Positions 1 through 11,175 of a stretch of 64,000 bases of DNA are shown one piece after another (within the stretch, counting starts at the first letter, position 1; each line of letters begins with the position of its first letter). The notes under the pieces were generated by a model. That model made no database searches and was not told the origin of the DNA. It saw only the letters and a program-made list of their open reading frames with translations. A program made the position numbers and the translations under genes. Source of the stretch: Nissolia schottii (taxonomy: Eukaryota > Streptophyta > Magnoliopsida > Fabales > Fabaceae); assembly GCA_003254905.1 (NCBI GenBank), contig QANU01067165.1, forward strand, positions 501,706 to 565,705, read 5' to 3'.

Positions 1-195
1 TTGATATAGACATGGAACCTTCAAGACAATCAATCAAAGGCGAAATCGGAGAAAATGCTTTAGCATTAACACACAGCCCGCACAACGACAATGATAACAG
101 AAAGGTAATACACAACAAGACTCTTGTCCATCTAATTCATTTAATTGTGAGAAACTGCATTGATGCAATATGTCATTTCTGAATTTATGCAGTGC

Positions 196-3100
196 AAGAT
201 CGAGACGCGCTACTCAACGAAGCAGTTGGCAAAGGTCTGTGCATCATTGACCTGCGAACAGCTGGAAGATGTTATGTCAATGGGTTTCGCCCCATTGTTG
301 GACATAGAGGGTGGTCAAGTAGACCACCCTTTAATGTTGGCCTTGGCCGACTCCTATGACCTTAACGGTCACTTGCTTAACACTCCATTTGGGAAAGTGG
401 ATGTTAAGACTGAACTAATTGGTGCAGCACTAGGGCTGCCTTACCACGGTAAATTATTCCCATATATTGTTTTTTTATCTTCTAATACAAACACTCAACA
501 TTGATTAATGTTACCACAATTTCTGTGCAGGGGCGCAATTTACTAAGGTCGGCCCCGAGCATGTTGCGTTGCTGGCCCCATTCAAGAAGTAGACCCTCGT
601 CCAACTCATAGCAATGGTGAGGGAAAACCTGGTCGGGATGACCTTCTGAAGAGCATTTTTAATGGCAGCATTAAAATGCTTTGTGTCTAAACAATTGTCC
701 GGTATCAAGTCCGGCGTACCTGGCGGTGATCGTGGATGTAGACCACCCACAACGTTAAAACTGGAGTCAATACATCCACGAGTACATCATCGACGGTATC
801 CAGAAGTACCGGAGAAACAAGCTGAAGACAATCAACGGCTGCCTGTATGTGTTGGAGGTAATGTGTGTGCCTTGCTTTCTTTATCTACTATTATTGATAG
901 TTTACCATGTTCAATCATTATGTTACATTTTGTCCACACTTTTTCCTTTGATCATAAAATTTGTGTAAAGTTTGCGCACTTAACTTTCATGCTGTAATGT
1001 ATGTTACTAACACTCTCTCTTGCCTGCTAACAAGGTCCTGTAACAAAAAGGTTCAGACCATTCGACCTACTGAACGATCCACTCCCACCATGGATCATGT
1101 ATTGGACGTACGGTCGAATTAAGGAGATGGTGAAAACAGAGAAGAATAGCCTGGTGGTGAGCATATTTATACACGATTGTTTCTTTGTTATGCTTCATAT
1201 AAACAGTTCCCTAATGGTTCATTTGTTAATTTATATGTTAGGAAATAGTGAACATTGTTCACTGAAGGCCCCAAAAGATCAACGCTCATCCAGTGGACAC
1301 GCTGGAGCCAGCCAACCAATGGGGCAAGGACAGTCAAGAATGTCTATAAACGACGGAGGCTTAACAAGAAGTCAGTCGTTACTATTGTGTCCAGCCCCCC
1401 GCTGACTTTGACAAGGAAGCTATCACAACAACTGTTGATGTTTGTTGTGACATGTTGCTTCTAATGCAACATGGCGAACCAACAGCCGATGAAGCAACCC
1501 CGGTGCGACATGATGCACCAGCTGCCAATAAAATAGCCCTGGTGCAACATGATACACTGGCTGCAAAGGGCAACGTGGCTGCTGCCGTGTTGTCCAATAC
1601 AACCCCTGCTGTGGACAGGTTAGTAAATGAAAAATGTCAACAAATTTTGTGCATGTGTATGTACAAAGTTTGTGCAACAATAACACAATGTTTTGCTGTA
1701 ATTTTGTTCATTGTACTCTATAAGTTCTGCACTATTTTTTCGACATAACCTATCTTCACTAGACAATGTTGTCCAGGGAGTTGTGTCCCACATCTTGGGG
1801 GATGGTGTTGGCACAATGATCCCATTGTTCTCCCTTGGGTTAACACAGCTAGGTGAATAACCCGCTACCCCATTATTGGATCTGTTGGCGTCCGCGCAAG
1901 ACGCGACCGCTAGCAAATCAAATCCAAACTCCCCCCATTATCCCTCTGTTGGCAATAATCACCCTCTACCAAGCCTACTGGGGGGTTTCGAAGAGCCGGT
2001 CGTCATGACGATGCCAAGCTTCGACCTTGGCATCAACACGTCGTGCCAATCGTCATCCGTATCCCATCATGATCCTCCTCCATAACCTCCACATCAAGCG
2101 GGCCACAATCAGGTAGGCATTGCTGATCAGAAGCATGTGGACCGCATCTACCGCTGGATGCTGGATAAGAGAAGTAGTTCGAATTCTGAGCTGGCAAACT
2201 TGGTGAACTGGCCAGATGTTTGGCTGACACGATATAAAGTCCGTAGCAGGCGAGTTAGGGCTCATATCGACGACGCGGTATGACACTCTTCATCTCTGTC
2301 ATGTTTTCTTACCTGAGTGACATGCATTAATGTTTGATTTGTGTTTGTATCCTATGTTGTAAAGTCTGTGAATAGTTTGTGAGTTGCCATGAGTAATATA
2401 TAATGTTTGTGCACGATGTCATGTATAGTTTGTGTATTACTTCATATAATGTTTGTGCTTTTTTGTGTTTGAGTTCATGAACTATGCATGCTTCTTGTTC
2501 AATGGTTCCGAATGCGAGCGCTTCAAGAAGCATTGCCACTGCATGACCCCGTGCATGATGGTATACCCCCCTCATCACTCCCCATCTTCTCTTATCAATT
2601 CTTTAATCATTTTAACACAAAAATGCTTTAACTATTCCCCCTCCTCGATACTGTAGCCGACGCTCCTCAATTCCAATCTCAAACAATTCATCAATGGCAA
2701 AAGGTACACCCCGTTGGTTGTCGGGTACGGGGATGAGGCTCTGTACTTCGAGCAGTACTCGCTTGAAGGCCGGACATGGGTACGTATTATATTTATATTC
2801 TATTTTAATTGGTTGCATGTGTTCTGATATAGTTTGTTTAATTATGCGGATTTTCTTGTCGTTAGTGCATGATGAGCACTGGTGGCTGTATGACCTCGAC
2901 GTGCCAAGGCGAAAGCTTTTCGTCCTTAATGCGAAGTATACAACAAGTCTAGGGCGTGACAGGGACTACATCAACCAATATGTAGTAATGTGCTCTCTTC
3001 CAAATACTTTATGTTGTGTTTAGAATAAAGTTTGTGCACACTGTCATATGATGTTTGTGCACTTTGTTGTATAATGTTTGTGCATTCTTGTCTGTGAGCC

Positions 3101-3663
3101 ATCTTGCATACATATGTTTATGTTTATTTTTTTATTTTTATTTTTACTAGTCCATGGTCATCGAGGATGTTATGCACAGATCGGTCGAGGGGTTCGAATT
3201 GTCCAGAGCCGATTTCCCCATCGAGTATGTTGATGTGCCGGGACAGCCTAACGTGTATGTTGCAACCATAACTTGTAGTTGTTCTTGCAAACTATAAATC
3301 TTCTTATACTTGATTATGATTACGATTTGTATTTGCAGCTATGATTGTGGGTTGTTTGTAATAAAATGGATGGAGATGTGGGACCCATCCATTGTGTATC
3401 CGAACGGGAAAACAATGCCAGCATAGGCAATGTAAGTACCATAACTATCCACTGTTCAAAACACTTGACCAAAGGACCCAGTGATTAATCTTTTTAATGT
3501 AGAAAGAGCTCGCATCTATTCGAAAGAATGTGTTGATTGCATCAATGCTACCAACACAAAATTGTTTGCTAGAAAAGCTCATTCAGATGCCAGACAAGCC
3601 TGCAAGGGTGCCAATAGCTGCCGACTCTTCGGGCTCGGATGTCGAGGAGGTGAGCGCCCCAGN
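196..3663 (+). pseudogene. decayed transposon-borne Ulp1/C48 cysteine protease gene
   Basis: This is a multi-exon relic of a protein ending in a SUMO-protease-like (Ulp1, peptidase C48) domain. A first clear exon at about 196-449 encodes an N-terminal region typical of legume transposon Ulp1 proteins. Later exons lie near 531-860, 1037-1158, 1242-1380, 1460-1618, 2113-2279, 2660-2779, 2866-2982 and 3151-3246. The catalytic His sits in DEHWWLYDLD (about 2872-2901). The catalytic Cys sits in YDCGLFVIKWMEMW, whose codons span an intron (donor after 3245, acceptor before 3340). A C-terminal tail exon (about 3503-3650) follows. In-frame stops occur, for example after LLAPFKK and at MPA just before the tail, so it is not functional as assembled. 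Introns carry the phased 12-base words. In intact relatives the product would cleave SUMO-like conjugates; its role for the transposon is unknown. Confidence 0.7.
2402..3084 (+). repeat. two 23-bp-phased word arrays in introns of the Ulp1 gene
   Basis: The 12-base word AAWGTTTGTGCA and close variants begin at 2402, 2425 and 2448, and again at 3027, 3050 and 3073. Each set has three copies at exact 23-base steps. Both sets are in introns of the decayed Ulp1 gene and in the sense orientation. The roughly 11 bases between words vary much more than the word. Confidence 0.8.
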
Positions 3664-4607
3664 TCGCACGCTTCCTATAACTCCTCACGCATCTATCACT
3701 TGTTGCTTCTTTCCTCTTTGTACTTGGCTAGCCTTTGCATGGTACATGAGGGGGCTGTGTATGTCATTCAACATAATTGAGCAACCATCACCGCAACTCT
3801 CGTTGACATTCGAAGATGAGCTTGATAGATGCGATTCTAATCCAACCTCTACCATATTTAGTGCACGGTGAAGAAAGCTCGTTCCTTCTTCCGTGGATAC
3901 AGTACGTTCTGTGACATTGTAAAAATGGGTGCCTATTCCATCATACCTGTCCTTTACCGCTCTCATCCTATTAATGTCGTGGATGCACTTTATTGTGCTA
4001 TGCCTCTGCTTAATGTTTTTGCTCCACCGGCTGAGAATATACTTAGTCAGAACTTCCATAACTCTTTCGGCACTGAGCCCGCACACACAATGTTGGCAGA
4101 TGGTCCCCATTGACTCAAAAAGTCGGCACTGACATCCGACATAATTTGAGTCTCCGTCAAACACTACATCATAAGGCACCTCTCTTACCTTACCATTGAC
4201 CTCAACTTCTTCAACAATGGTGTAGGTTACTTTAGTGCATTGCTTGTCTTTAATAAATGTGTTGCAGTGTACGTTAGTTCTAAACTACTTCTGTACCTCT
4301 TGGTACTTGTCATGTGTGTACTTCGATTGAAATTGCTTCTCGATCGAGGATGTCGTCACACACAGGATTGTTGTCTTGAAGCTAGCAATATCTAGCTCAA
4401 GCTCCTTTTGAGCCTTCGATGCAAGAGCGTTATCATATTGCTTGACAAATTGCTCCAAGCTACTCTTTGGGTTTAGATATCCATCAAAGAATGCATGTAT
4501 GCTCTCGCTCCTCTGTGTACTCCTCATTCTAGCCCAAAATTCATTGCTAAGGTATACTGGAACCTATATGATGCGTTCATTGTATAGACCTGATGTAGAC
4601 AAACATA
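3664..4607 (-). repeat. 944-bp duplicate of the transposase 3' region, flanked by single Ns
   Basis: Bases 3664-4607 repeat 5927-6870 with a constant offset of 2263. I see only one difference (T at 4389, C at 6652). The block encodes the same SWIM-finger end of the transposase on the minus strand. It starts immediately after a single N (3663) and ends immediately before another N (4608), and the similarity stops exactly there. This looks like a small contig or allelic copy dropped into a gap rather than a biological duplication. The genuine copy is the one continuous with the rest of the transposase gene. Confidence 0.85.
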
Positions 4608-4920
4608 NAAACTAAATAAAATCACATAAAGATGGGGAAATTGACTCATAAATTCATATAAAACAATCCATATAAGCGTCCTTTATGCCTATAGAAATAC
4701 CAAAATATGACACTTATCACACGGCATAGCTCGTCGGGGAGGAGAGAAAAGGGAAAAAGCGTAGGAAAAAATAGGGGGTGTGTAGAACACAATGTAAATA
4801 ACAATTGACTTTTTGTAACTAATTGATTTTTTGTAAATATTTGCGGTAAATATAAGTGTTTAATTGGGGCATTTAAACTTATAAATATTCTGCAAAGGTA
4901 TTCGTTACATTAGAATACAC

Positions 4921-5857
4921 AAAGTTTGTACTATGGTGTCCCTAATGTTTGTGCTATAGGATGTATAAAGTTTGTGCAGTCAATATGCTGTCGAGAAACT
5001 TCACTTGTGGCATGTGGATAATGTTTGCGTGTACCCCAAACTAATATTTATGCATATGCCCATTTAAAGTTTGTGTCCTTCTACAATACACCAGGTTCTG
5101 CATTTTATGCATATGTAATAAATAAATAAATAATGCTTATATCACCTCATATAATGTTTATTAACGATAATATATAAAAATTTTTGTCAAATGTTTACAA
5201 TGTTTTATGGATTAATTGTTGAAATGTTGAGAATGTGCTAAAATGCACATCCTCTTCCAAAACAAAGACATACCATATCCCAATCTAATGTTTGTTACAA
5301 TTGATTTCTTTGTAACTGAACTCTTTTTTGTAAATATTTGCAGTAAATACAAGAATAGGAATCACATATTGATATTAACTTTATAAAAAGTAAAGTCTTC
5401 TGCTGCACAAAGTTTGTGCATACCTTCGGATAAAGTTTGTGTATTCTTCCATATAATGTTTGTGCATTTCAATTTGAATGGTCTTCTTTTGATTCATTTA
5501 ATGATTGTTTGAGCCACATAACTTATAAGGACTCTACAAAGTGATCCTTGTTTTATTTTGATTCTTTTGGATTGATACACAATGATTGTACATCAGTATA
5601 CACAAAGTTTGTGTTACAGTGTCCCTAATGTTTGTGCTCTCTGTCGTATAAAGTTTATGCATTTGATTTTGAATAGTCTTCTTTTCAATCTATGAAAATT
5701 AATGTTTCTTGTAACTACAGAACATATGAATATTCTACAAAGTAATCCTTGTTTCATTCTTTTGTATTAATACATCATGATTGTACATCAGTATACATAA
5801 AGTTTGTGTTACAGTATCCCCTAATGTTTGTGCTATCTGTCGTATAAAGTTTGTGCA
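4921..5857 (+). repeat. four 23-bp-phased word arrays between the two MULE genes
   Basis: Word starts are 4921/4944/4967, 5409/5432/5455, 5604/5627/5650 and 5799/5823/5846. In three sets the order is AAAG, AATG, AAAG versions of the word. The sets are separated by unrelated AT-rich spacer, so this is not one continuous satellite. The last two sets share longer flanking sequence and probably arose by local duplication. Confidence 0.85.
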
Positions 5858-5926
5858 GTCAAATATGTTAAATCCTCAAAGGTAAAAAAAACAACCACAC
5901 TACCCCCTGTACAGGCAAAAAAACAA

Positions 5927-6870
5927 TCGCACGCTTCCTATAACTCCTCACGCATCTATCACTTGTTGCTTCTTTCCTCTTTGTACTTGGCTAGCCTTTG
6001 CATGGTACATGAGGGGGCTGTGTATGTCATTCAACATAATTGAGCAACCATCACCGCAACTCTCGTTGACATTCGAAGATGAGCTTGATAGATGCGATTC
6101 TAATCCAACCTCTACCATATTTAGTGCACGGTGAAGAAAGCTCGTTCCTTCTTCCGTGGATACAGTACGTTCTGTGACATTGTAAAAATGGGTGCCTATT
6201 CCATCATACCTGTCCTTTACCGCTCTCATCCTATTAATGTCGTGGATGCACTTTATTGTGCTATGCCTCTGCTTAATGTTTTTGCTCCACCGGCTGAGAA
6301 TATACTTAGTCAGAACTTCCATAACTCTTTCGGCACTGAGCCCGCACACACAATGTTGGCAGATGGTCCCCATTGACTCAAAAAGTCGGCACTGACATCC
6401 GACATAATTTGAGTCTCCGTCAAACACTACATCATAAGGCACCTCTCTTACCTTACCATTGACCTCAACTTCTTCAACAATGGTGTAGGTTACTTTAGTG
6501 CATTGCTTGTCTTTAATAAATGTGTTGCAGTGTACGTTAGTTCTAAACTACTTCTGTACCTCTTGGTACTTGTCATGTGTGTACTTCGATTGAAATTGCT
6601 TCTCGATCGAGGATGTCGTCACACACAGGATTGTTGTCTTGAAGCTAGCAACATCTAGCTCAAGCTCCTTTTGAGCCTTCGATGCAAGAGCGTTATCATA
6701 TTGCTTGACAAATTGCTCCAAGCTACTCTTTGGGTTTAGATATCCATCAAAGAATGCATGTATGCTCTCGCTCCTCTGTGTACTCCTCATTCTAGCCCAA
6801 AATTCATTGCTAAGGTATACTGGAACCTATATGATGCGTTCATTGTATAGACCTGATGTAGACAAACATA
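5927..6870 (-). repeat. second (in-context) copy of the 944-bp block
   Basis: This copy is continuous with the upstream transposase exons at 6871-8453, so it is likely the authentic one. Both copies have the same SWIM finger and the same broken frame after QEVQK. Confidence 0.8.
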
Positions 6871-6928
6871 TACATAATAAGTGCATAGGAATTATCAACA
6901 TGACAAAATCTGACAGAAAGTGTGCATG

Positions 6929-7226
6929 TGCACAAAAATTATCACATATACAACACAAACATTAATGCTACATGTGCACAAGCCTTATTTGACATAAAAT
7001 CTGATTATACCTATAATTGATTATACATAAGGTGTAGCAAATTTAACACCTAGCCCCTGGTGTGCACAAATATTAACATAACAATTGAACACAAATTACT
7101 AAAAATATATGCACAAACAAAATATCAAAAGGGAAAAATCTGATAGAAAGTGTGCATTGCAATATCAGTGCACAATCATTATCACGTGTAAAGCACAAAC
7201 ATTAATACAACATGTGCACAATCTTT
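6929..7226 (-). repeat. two inverted 23-bp-phased word arrays in a transposase intron
   Basis: The reverse-complement word (TGCACAAACATT and variants) begins at 6929/6952/6975 and 7169/7192/7215, again three per set at 23-base steps. Here the word reads in the sense direction of the minus-strand transposase gene. The two sets share flanks (a local duplication of about 240 bp). Confidence 0.75.
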
Positions 7227-8469
7227 ATCTGATATAAAATCTGATTATACCTAAAATTGATTATACATAAAATGCAACAAAATTAACATAAAAAATTGAG
7301 GGAAAAAATACCATCCAACCATTCATTGTCTTCAAGTTAGTACTTTGATAAGAATGCAAACCACCAATCCTCAAAATCATGGACAGATAATGTTTCTCAC
7401 ACAATGTTTTTGAGTTCGGCCTTGATCTCAGCATATTGTTTGCACCCCTTCAGTTTTTTTGGTATCTTTTTCATAATGTGCCAAATGCACCATCGATGTC
7501 GTGTGTTAAGCATCACAATTTCAATCGCATTCTGCATCGCTTTGCATTGATCTGCCAATATACTGTTCGACCTTCTCCCTGACATACATTTAACCCAGCA
7601 TTCAAAAAGCCACACGAACGTCGTTGTGTTCTCCCCCGATAGCAATGCACATCCAAGCAACACTGACATCCCATGGTGGTTAACACCTGCAAACGAACCA
7701 AACAGCATACGATACCTATTTATGCCATATGTTGTGTCAAACTAGACCACGCTGTTAAAGTATTCATGAGCCATTTGGCTCCTTACATCTGCCCAGAAAA
7801 CATTTTTAATCTGGTTTTCATCATTAACCTCAGCATCATACCAAAAGTTATGATTCTGTTCCTTCATTCTTGCAAAATATTCCATTAGAGTTTTTAAATA
7901 TTCCATCCTCCCGAACAGTACGCAGCTCTCTGTTAATGTAATTTCAAACATATTTTTTTAATGAAGTTTAATTCCTCGTGACTGCCACCTTGCTGCACAA
8001 GAGTTTGGTATGTCTTGTTTACTCTGACACCAGATCTTTCATTTAACTTAATTGTCCGCTTCTCATGCATGTTAATACTTCTGTTTTCCTTGAAAAGCCT
8101 TGCTTTTGAAGGGCTCACTTCATGAGAATGTGCATTAACAACACTCCTTATCACCCACAACTCAGAATCTCTATTTTGTACCTTTGATACAGATATCCTC
8201 GCTTGACATTTAGCCGTTGAGGTTGGATTAGTCTTGTCAAATGTTGGTATTTTGGAGAACGACACCCTTCCCTTGTACATTACAGAATTTGGTATTTAAT
8301 CTGTTTATCTTCCGTGAATTTGGTACTCCTTATCCTCCATGTAAATTTAATCTTCTTAACCTACTTGTCATAGAAGTCTTTCACTGCCTCCAATGTGTCA
8401 AAGTGCATGCCAGTCTTTGGCACCTCTTCCTCCTCAGCAACAACTGAGTGTGTGGCCTGTATGCAAAAT

Positions 8470-8933
8470 AATGTTTGTGCAGAAACTCATAAAGTTTGTG
8501 CACTTGTCCTAAATCAGATTCTGCATAATACTAAACCTATAGTTAAGTATGCATATCAACAAATGTTTCTTCATGATCTTATATATATAAGCAAATGATC
8601 TTATATAAACCTATAGTTTGTGTCACATTTTTATAGTGTATGCGCATTGATAGTTATAAAATTAGAATATGCAAATCTTCTTCCTCAAGCAACAGAAACT
8701 GTGGCTTGTTAGATAATGTTTGTGCACTGCATCATATAATGTTTATGCACAAACCCATATAAAGTTTGTGCACTTCTATAATACATCAGATTCTGCATAA
8801 TGCTTATATCACATCATCTGATGCAAAATTCACCTCTTCTTCCTCAACAAAGACAGAACTTGTGGCCTGATGAACAATGTTTGTGCACGTACTCTTATAA
8901 TGTTTATGCACAAATCCATTTAAAATTTGTGCA
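8470..8933 (+). repeat. three phased word arrays near the start of the transposase gene
   Basis: Word starts are 8470/8491 (two copies, 21-base step), 8715/8738/8761 and 8876/8899/8922. They lie between the putative first exon (9088) and the FAR1-domain exon (8453) of the minus-strand gene, antisense to it. Confidence 0.8.
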
Positions 8934-9336
8934 CTCTATTTCTGTAATATCAGTGATGAATGTGTAATAGATTTTGAACGTATAAAGCTTGAGTACGCTA
9001 AAATTTCACAGAAACATAAAGAAGAAAACTCTCCATTGAAATCAAACAAAAAAAGTAGAAAAATTACCACGATTTCTTGCATTGCCATTTTTTATCACCA
9101 CCAAATTGCGACTAAGATTATCAACGATTGATTGTGGAAGTGTTATCAATTTTGATGATGCTATCTCCTGAAACGAGCTCACTTTTTTTGTTATTCTGTT
9201 GTGCTTATGGAGGATTTTGAGCTCACAATTCAGATTCTGTTGCGATATGATTGAGAAAATCACATTCGAGATTGATTACGTGAGAAAATTCGTGTGGTAG
9301 TGCGTCGTTTACAAATAAGGAAAGTAAATTGTATTC

Positions 9337-9909
9337 CATGGTTATTAAACTCTCGAGTTAACTCGTAAACTCTTACGAGTTTACGATTTCACTACACAAA
9401 ACTAGTTAATACTCATGTAAACTCTTTTTTGGTAAACTCATATGTGTTTAAGTAAACTCTAGATTTTACTAGCGAGTTTATGAGTTAAAAGCTACCTACG
9501 AGTTTACGAGTTTACCTCAAGATGTATAAATTTGGTAACTTTTTTAGATACTTAGTTGGCTTTGTGTGTATTAGACAATTTCTATTGAGTTTACTAAGCA
9601 GATTTTATATATTTATCATAATTGAACTATGTTTAATCAAACTATAAAGTAATACATGTACAGAATAAAGCATGACATAACTAAGTGTCATGCATTAAGG
9701 TATATTTTATGATATTTTATTTATTTATTTATTTATTTTAAAGTTAACATTATTCAGTGTCAATTATGAATACAAAATTTAATCATTTTTAGTTCCTAAT
9801 TATATTGTTTATAACATATATTTTTTACACAGTAAACTCTTACGAGTTTATGATTCGAGTTTACTGAGCCTTCACAAGTTTTCTTAAACTCTCAAGTTTG
9901 ACAACCTTG
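9337..9909. mobile_element. non-autonomous hAT-type element with 8-bp target duplication
   Basis: The left terminus is CATGGTTATTAAACTCTCGAG cut at 9337; the right terminus reads, on the minus strand, CAAGGTTGTCAAACTTGAG from 9909. Both sides carry the same 8-base direct repeat TTGTATTC (9329-9336 and 9910-9917). An 8-bp target duplication with short inverted ends fits the hAT superfamily. The interior is AT-rich with repeated AAACTC/GAGTTT palindromes and has no coding capacity. It lies inside the MULE close to that element's right end, so it inserted later. Confidence 0.8.
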
Positions 9910-9998
9910 TTGTATTCTGTATTAATTGTCGTTCAAACCGTACAAAACATGAGCGTATATACGGATGTATGGATTGGGGTCTACACAAAGCATTTCTG

Positions 9999-10903
9999 TA
10001 AAAAAAACACAAAATTGAGCCGCCTGAATTAGCATCAAGTCTTAGGTTAGGTGGATTTTTCTAAAAACCTAACCTGACCTACCCAACATACACTCTTAAG
10101 AAATTATTTTAATTGATATCTCGTGGTGTTAGATAGTTGCCGTGATGAACAAATGGGAGAGACAGAGAAGGGCCAAGAAGCCTCCGGGATAGACTCCTCC
10201 CTCTCTACGTGGGAGCAACATAGACATCGAAGCCGAGAAGATTATTTTGCAAGCGGGCCACCACCTTTCAAACTCCACGGAACATGTTAAATCAAGTTAA
10301 ATTAATCTTAAAAAATAAATTAAATTAAGTCAAATTAATCTTTTAAAATAAAAATATTGAGTTTGTCAAATTAGTCTCTAAAAATAACTATCTAAAAATA
10401 ACAATACTAAGTCAAGTAAAAAATAAAATATACATAAGAAAAGGTAAAGAAACTTAAGAAAATTTTATTCCCCATTCTTTTCCTTCTTAAACATTTTTCA
10501 TGTTCCTTAAAATTGGGATGTAATAAAGGAGAATAGAGACAATTATAAATTATATAACATCTAAATAATACAAATATTTGTTCTATTAATTTAGCTTAAC
10601 TTTTATATATACACACACATTAAGTAATTATTAATGTGGCTTAACGCTCATAATTTTCCAAACGTTATCTTTATTTTTCTAATTTCAGAGATTAAGAATT
10701 AAAATTCGTCTCTGCCACACATGCCCAATCTCCTCTCCCCTTTCTCTGTTCCACCCACCCACCAAACCTTTGCGTTGGAGATTCCAATGCCTTTTGCTTT
10801 TTCCTCCCACATTTTCTATTATTAAATTTCTCTCTAACTTTTTCTTCCCAACCCTCTTTTTCTTTTCTTTCATTGTCTCCTCACCCTTCAATCAATTCTC
10901 CTT
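9999..10903. other. intergenic DNA upstream of the bZIP gene
   Basis: No gene was recognised. It has a short inverted repeat around TTAGGTTAGG/CCTAACCTGACC (about 10043-10080) and a GC-richer patch at about 10130-10280. From about 10720 it is C/T-rich, which probably belongs to the bZIP promoter. Confidence 0.5.
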
Positions 10904-10912
10904 CTATAAATT
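10904..10912 (+). promoter_or_regulatory. TATA box of the bZIP gene
   Basis: CTATAAATT lies in a pyrimidine-rich stretch about 600 bp before the main ATG. A start of transcription near 10935 would give a leader of about 575 nt containing three uORFs, as expected for S1-group bZIP mRNAs. The position of the start site is inferred. Confidence 0.55.
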
Positions 10913-11079
10913 ACCCCTTCCCTTCCCCATACGTTTCCCCCTTCTCCTCTGTTTCCTCCCTCTAAATCCCCGGCTCTTCAATTTCTTCCCTAAATATCTT
11001 GGTCCATTTGGTGTGGTTAATTCTACCAAGATACCCCATTTATTTTATATACAAGACACTGATTTGTTGAATCCTCTGC

Positions 11080-11127
11080 ATGTGTTTGAACAAAGTTGGC
11101 TTTTTCTGTGTTTGTTTGTTTGTTTGA
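11080..11127 (+). CDS. uORF 1 in bZIP leader (15 aa)
   Basis: This is a short ORF starting MCLNKVGFF and ending TGA. It is the first ATG after the predicted transcription start. S1-group bZIP leaders typically contain several short uORFs before the sucrose-control one. Its peptide is not recognised as conserved. Confidence 0.45.
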   Translation: MCLNKVGFFCVCLFV

Positions 11128-11131
11128 TTGA

Positions 11132-11170
11132 ATGAATCTTGATGCTGTGTATCTGCATATCAGGGTTTGA
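11132..11170 (+). CDS. uORF 2 in bZIP leader (12 aa)
   Basis: The peptide is MNLDAVYLHIRV, ending TGA five bases before the sucrose-control uORF begins. It may affect how many ribosomes reach the next uORF. No conserved peptide is recognised. Confidence 0.4.
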   Translation: MNLDAVYLHIRV

Positions 11171-11175
11171 CATTC

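Larger units (their letters stand above)
5948..9088 (-). pseudogene. decayed FAR1/FHY3-like MULE transposase gene
   Basis: Read on the minus strand, a possible first exon starts at 9088 (MAMQEIVV). An exon from about 8453 holds the start of the FAR1 DNA-binding domain (GMHFDTLEAVKDFYD). It continues at 8280-7950 (CQARISV, then HSHEVSPSKARLFK). The MULE/DDE core follows at 7951-7330, with DTTYGINRYRM and later DQCKAMQNAIEIV. The next part at 6790-6548 includes SESIHAFFDGYLNPKSS. The SWIM zinc finger lies at 6442-5948 (C-x-C-x9-C-x-H in CQCRLFESMGTICQH). Order and motifs match FAR1/FHY3-type MULE transposases, which bind element ends and cut DNA. The reading frame is broken several times (for example a stop after FYDK and after QEVQK), so it is a relic. 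Two introns carry phased word arrays (6929-7226 and 8470-8933). Confidence 0.75.
1..9998. mobile_element. Mutator-like element (MULE), left end outside window
   Basis: The span holds a decayed Ulp1-type gene (plus) and a decayed FAR1-like transposase gene (minus), convergent, linked by shared 23-bp-phased short repeats. The right end is placed at 9998 because bases 9976-9998 match the terminal inverted repeat of the small element at 32527-33551 at 19 of 23 positions (shared end word GCATTTCTG, seen in sequence). No matching left terminus was found inside the window. Ulp1-carrying MULEs are an established plant group (Kaonashi/KI-type). Both genes contain stops and frame breaks, so the copy is probably immobile. 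That everything from 1 to 9998 is one element is inference; a nested insertion or rearrangement cannot be excluded. Confidence 0.65.

Noticed and set aside
4761-4790. GGGGGTGTGTAGAACAC as a possible internal MULE terminus
   Set aside because: Only loosely similar to the terminal repeat at 9976-9998, with no target duplication.
10770-11135. 121-codon ORF just upstream of the bZIP uORFs
   Set aside because: It starts before the likely TATA box and is a pyrimidine-rich promoter stretch translating to Phe/Leu/Pro runs; no domain.
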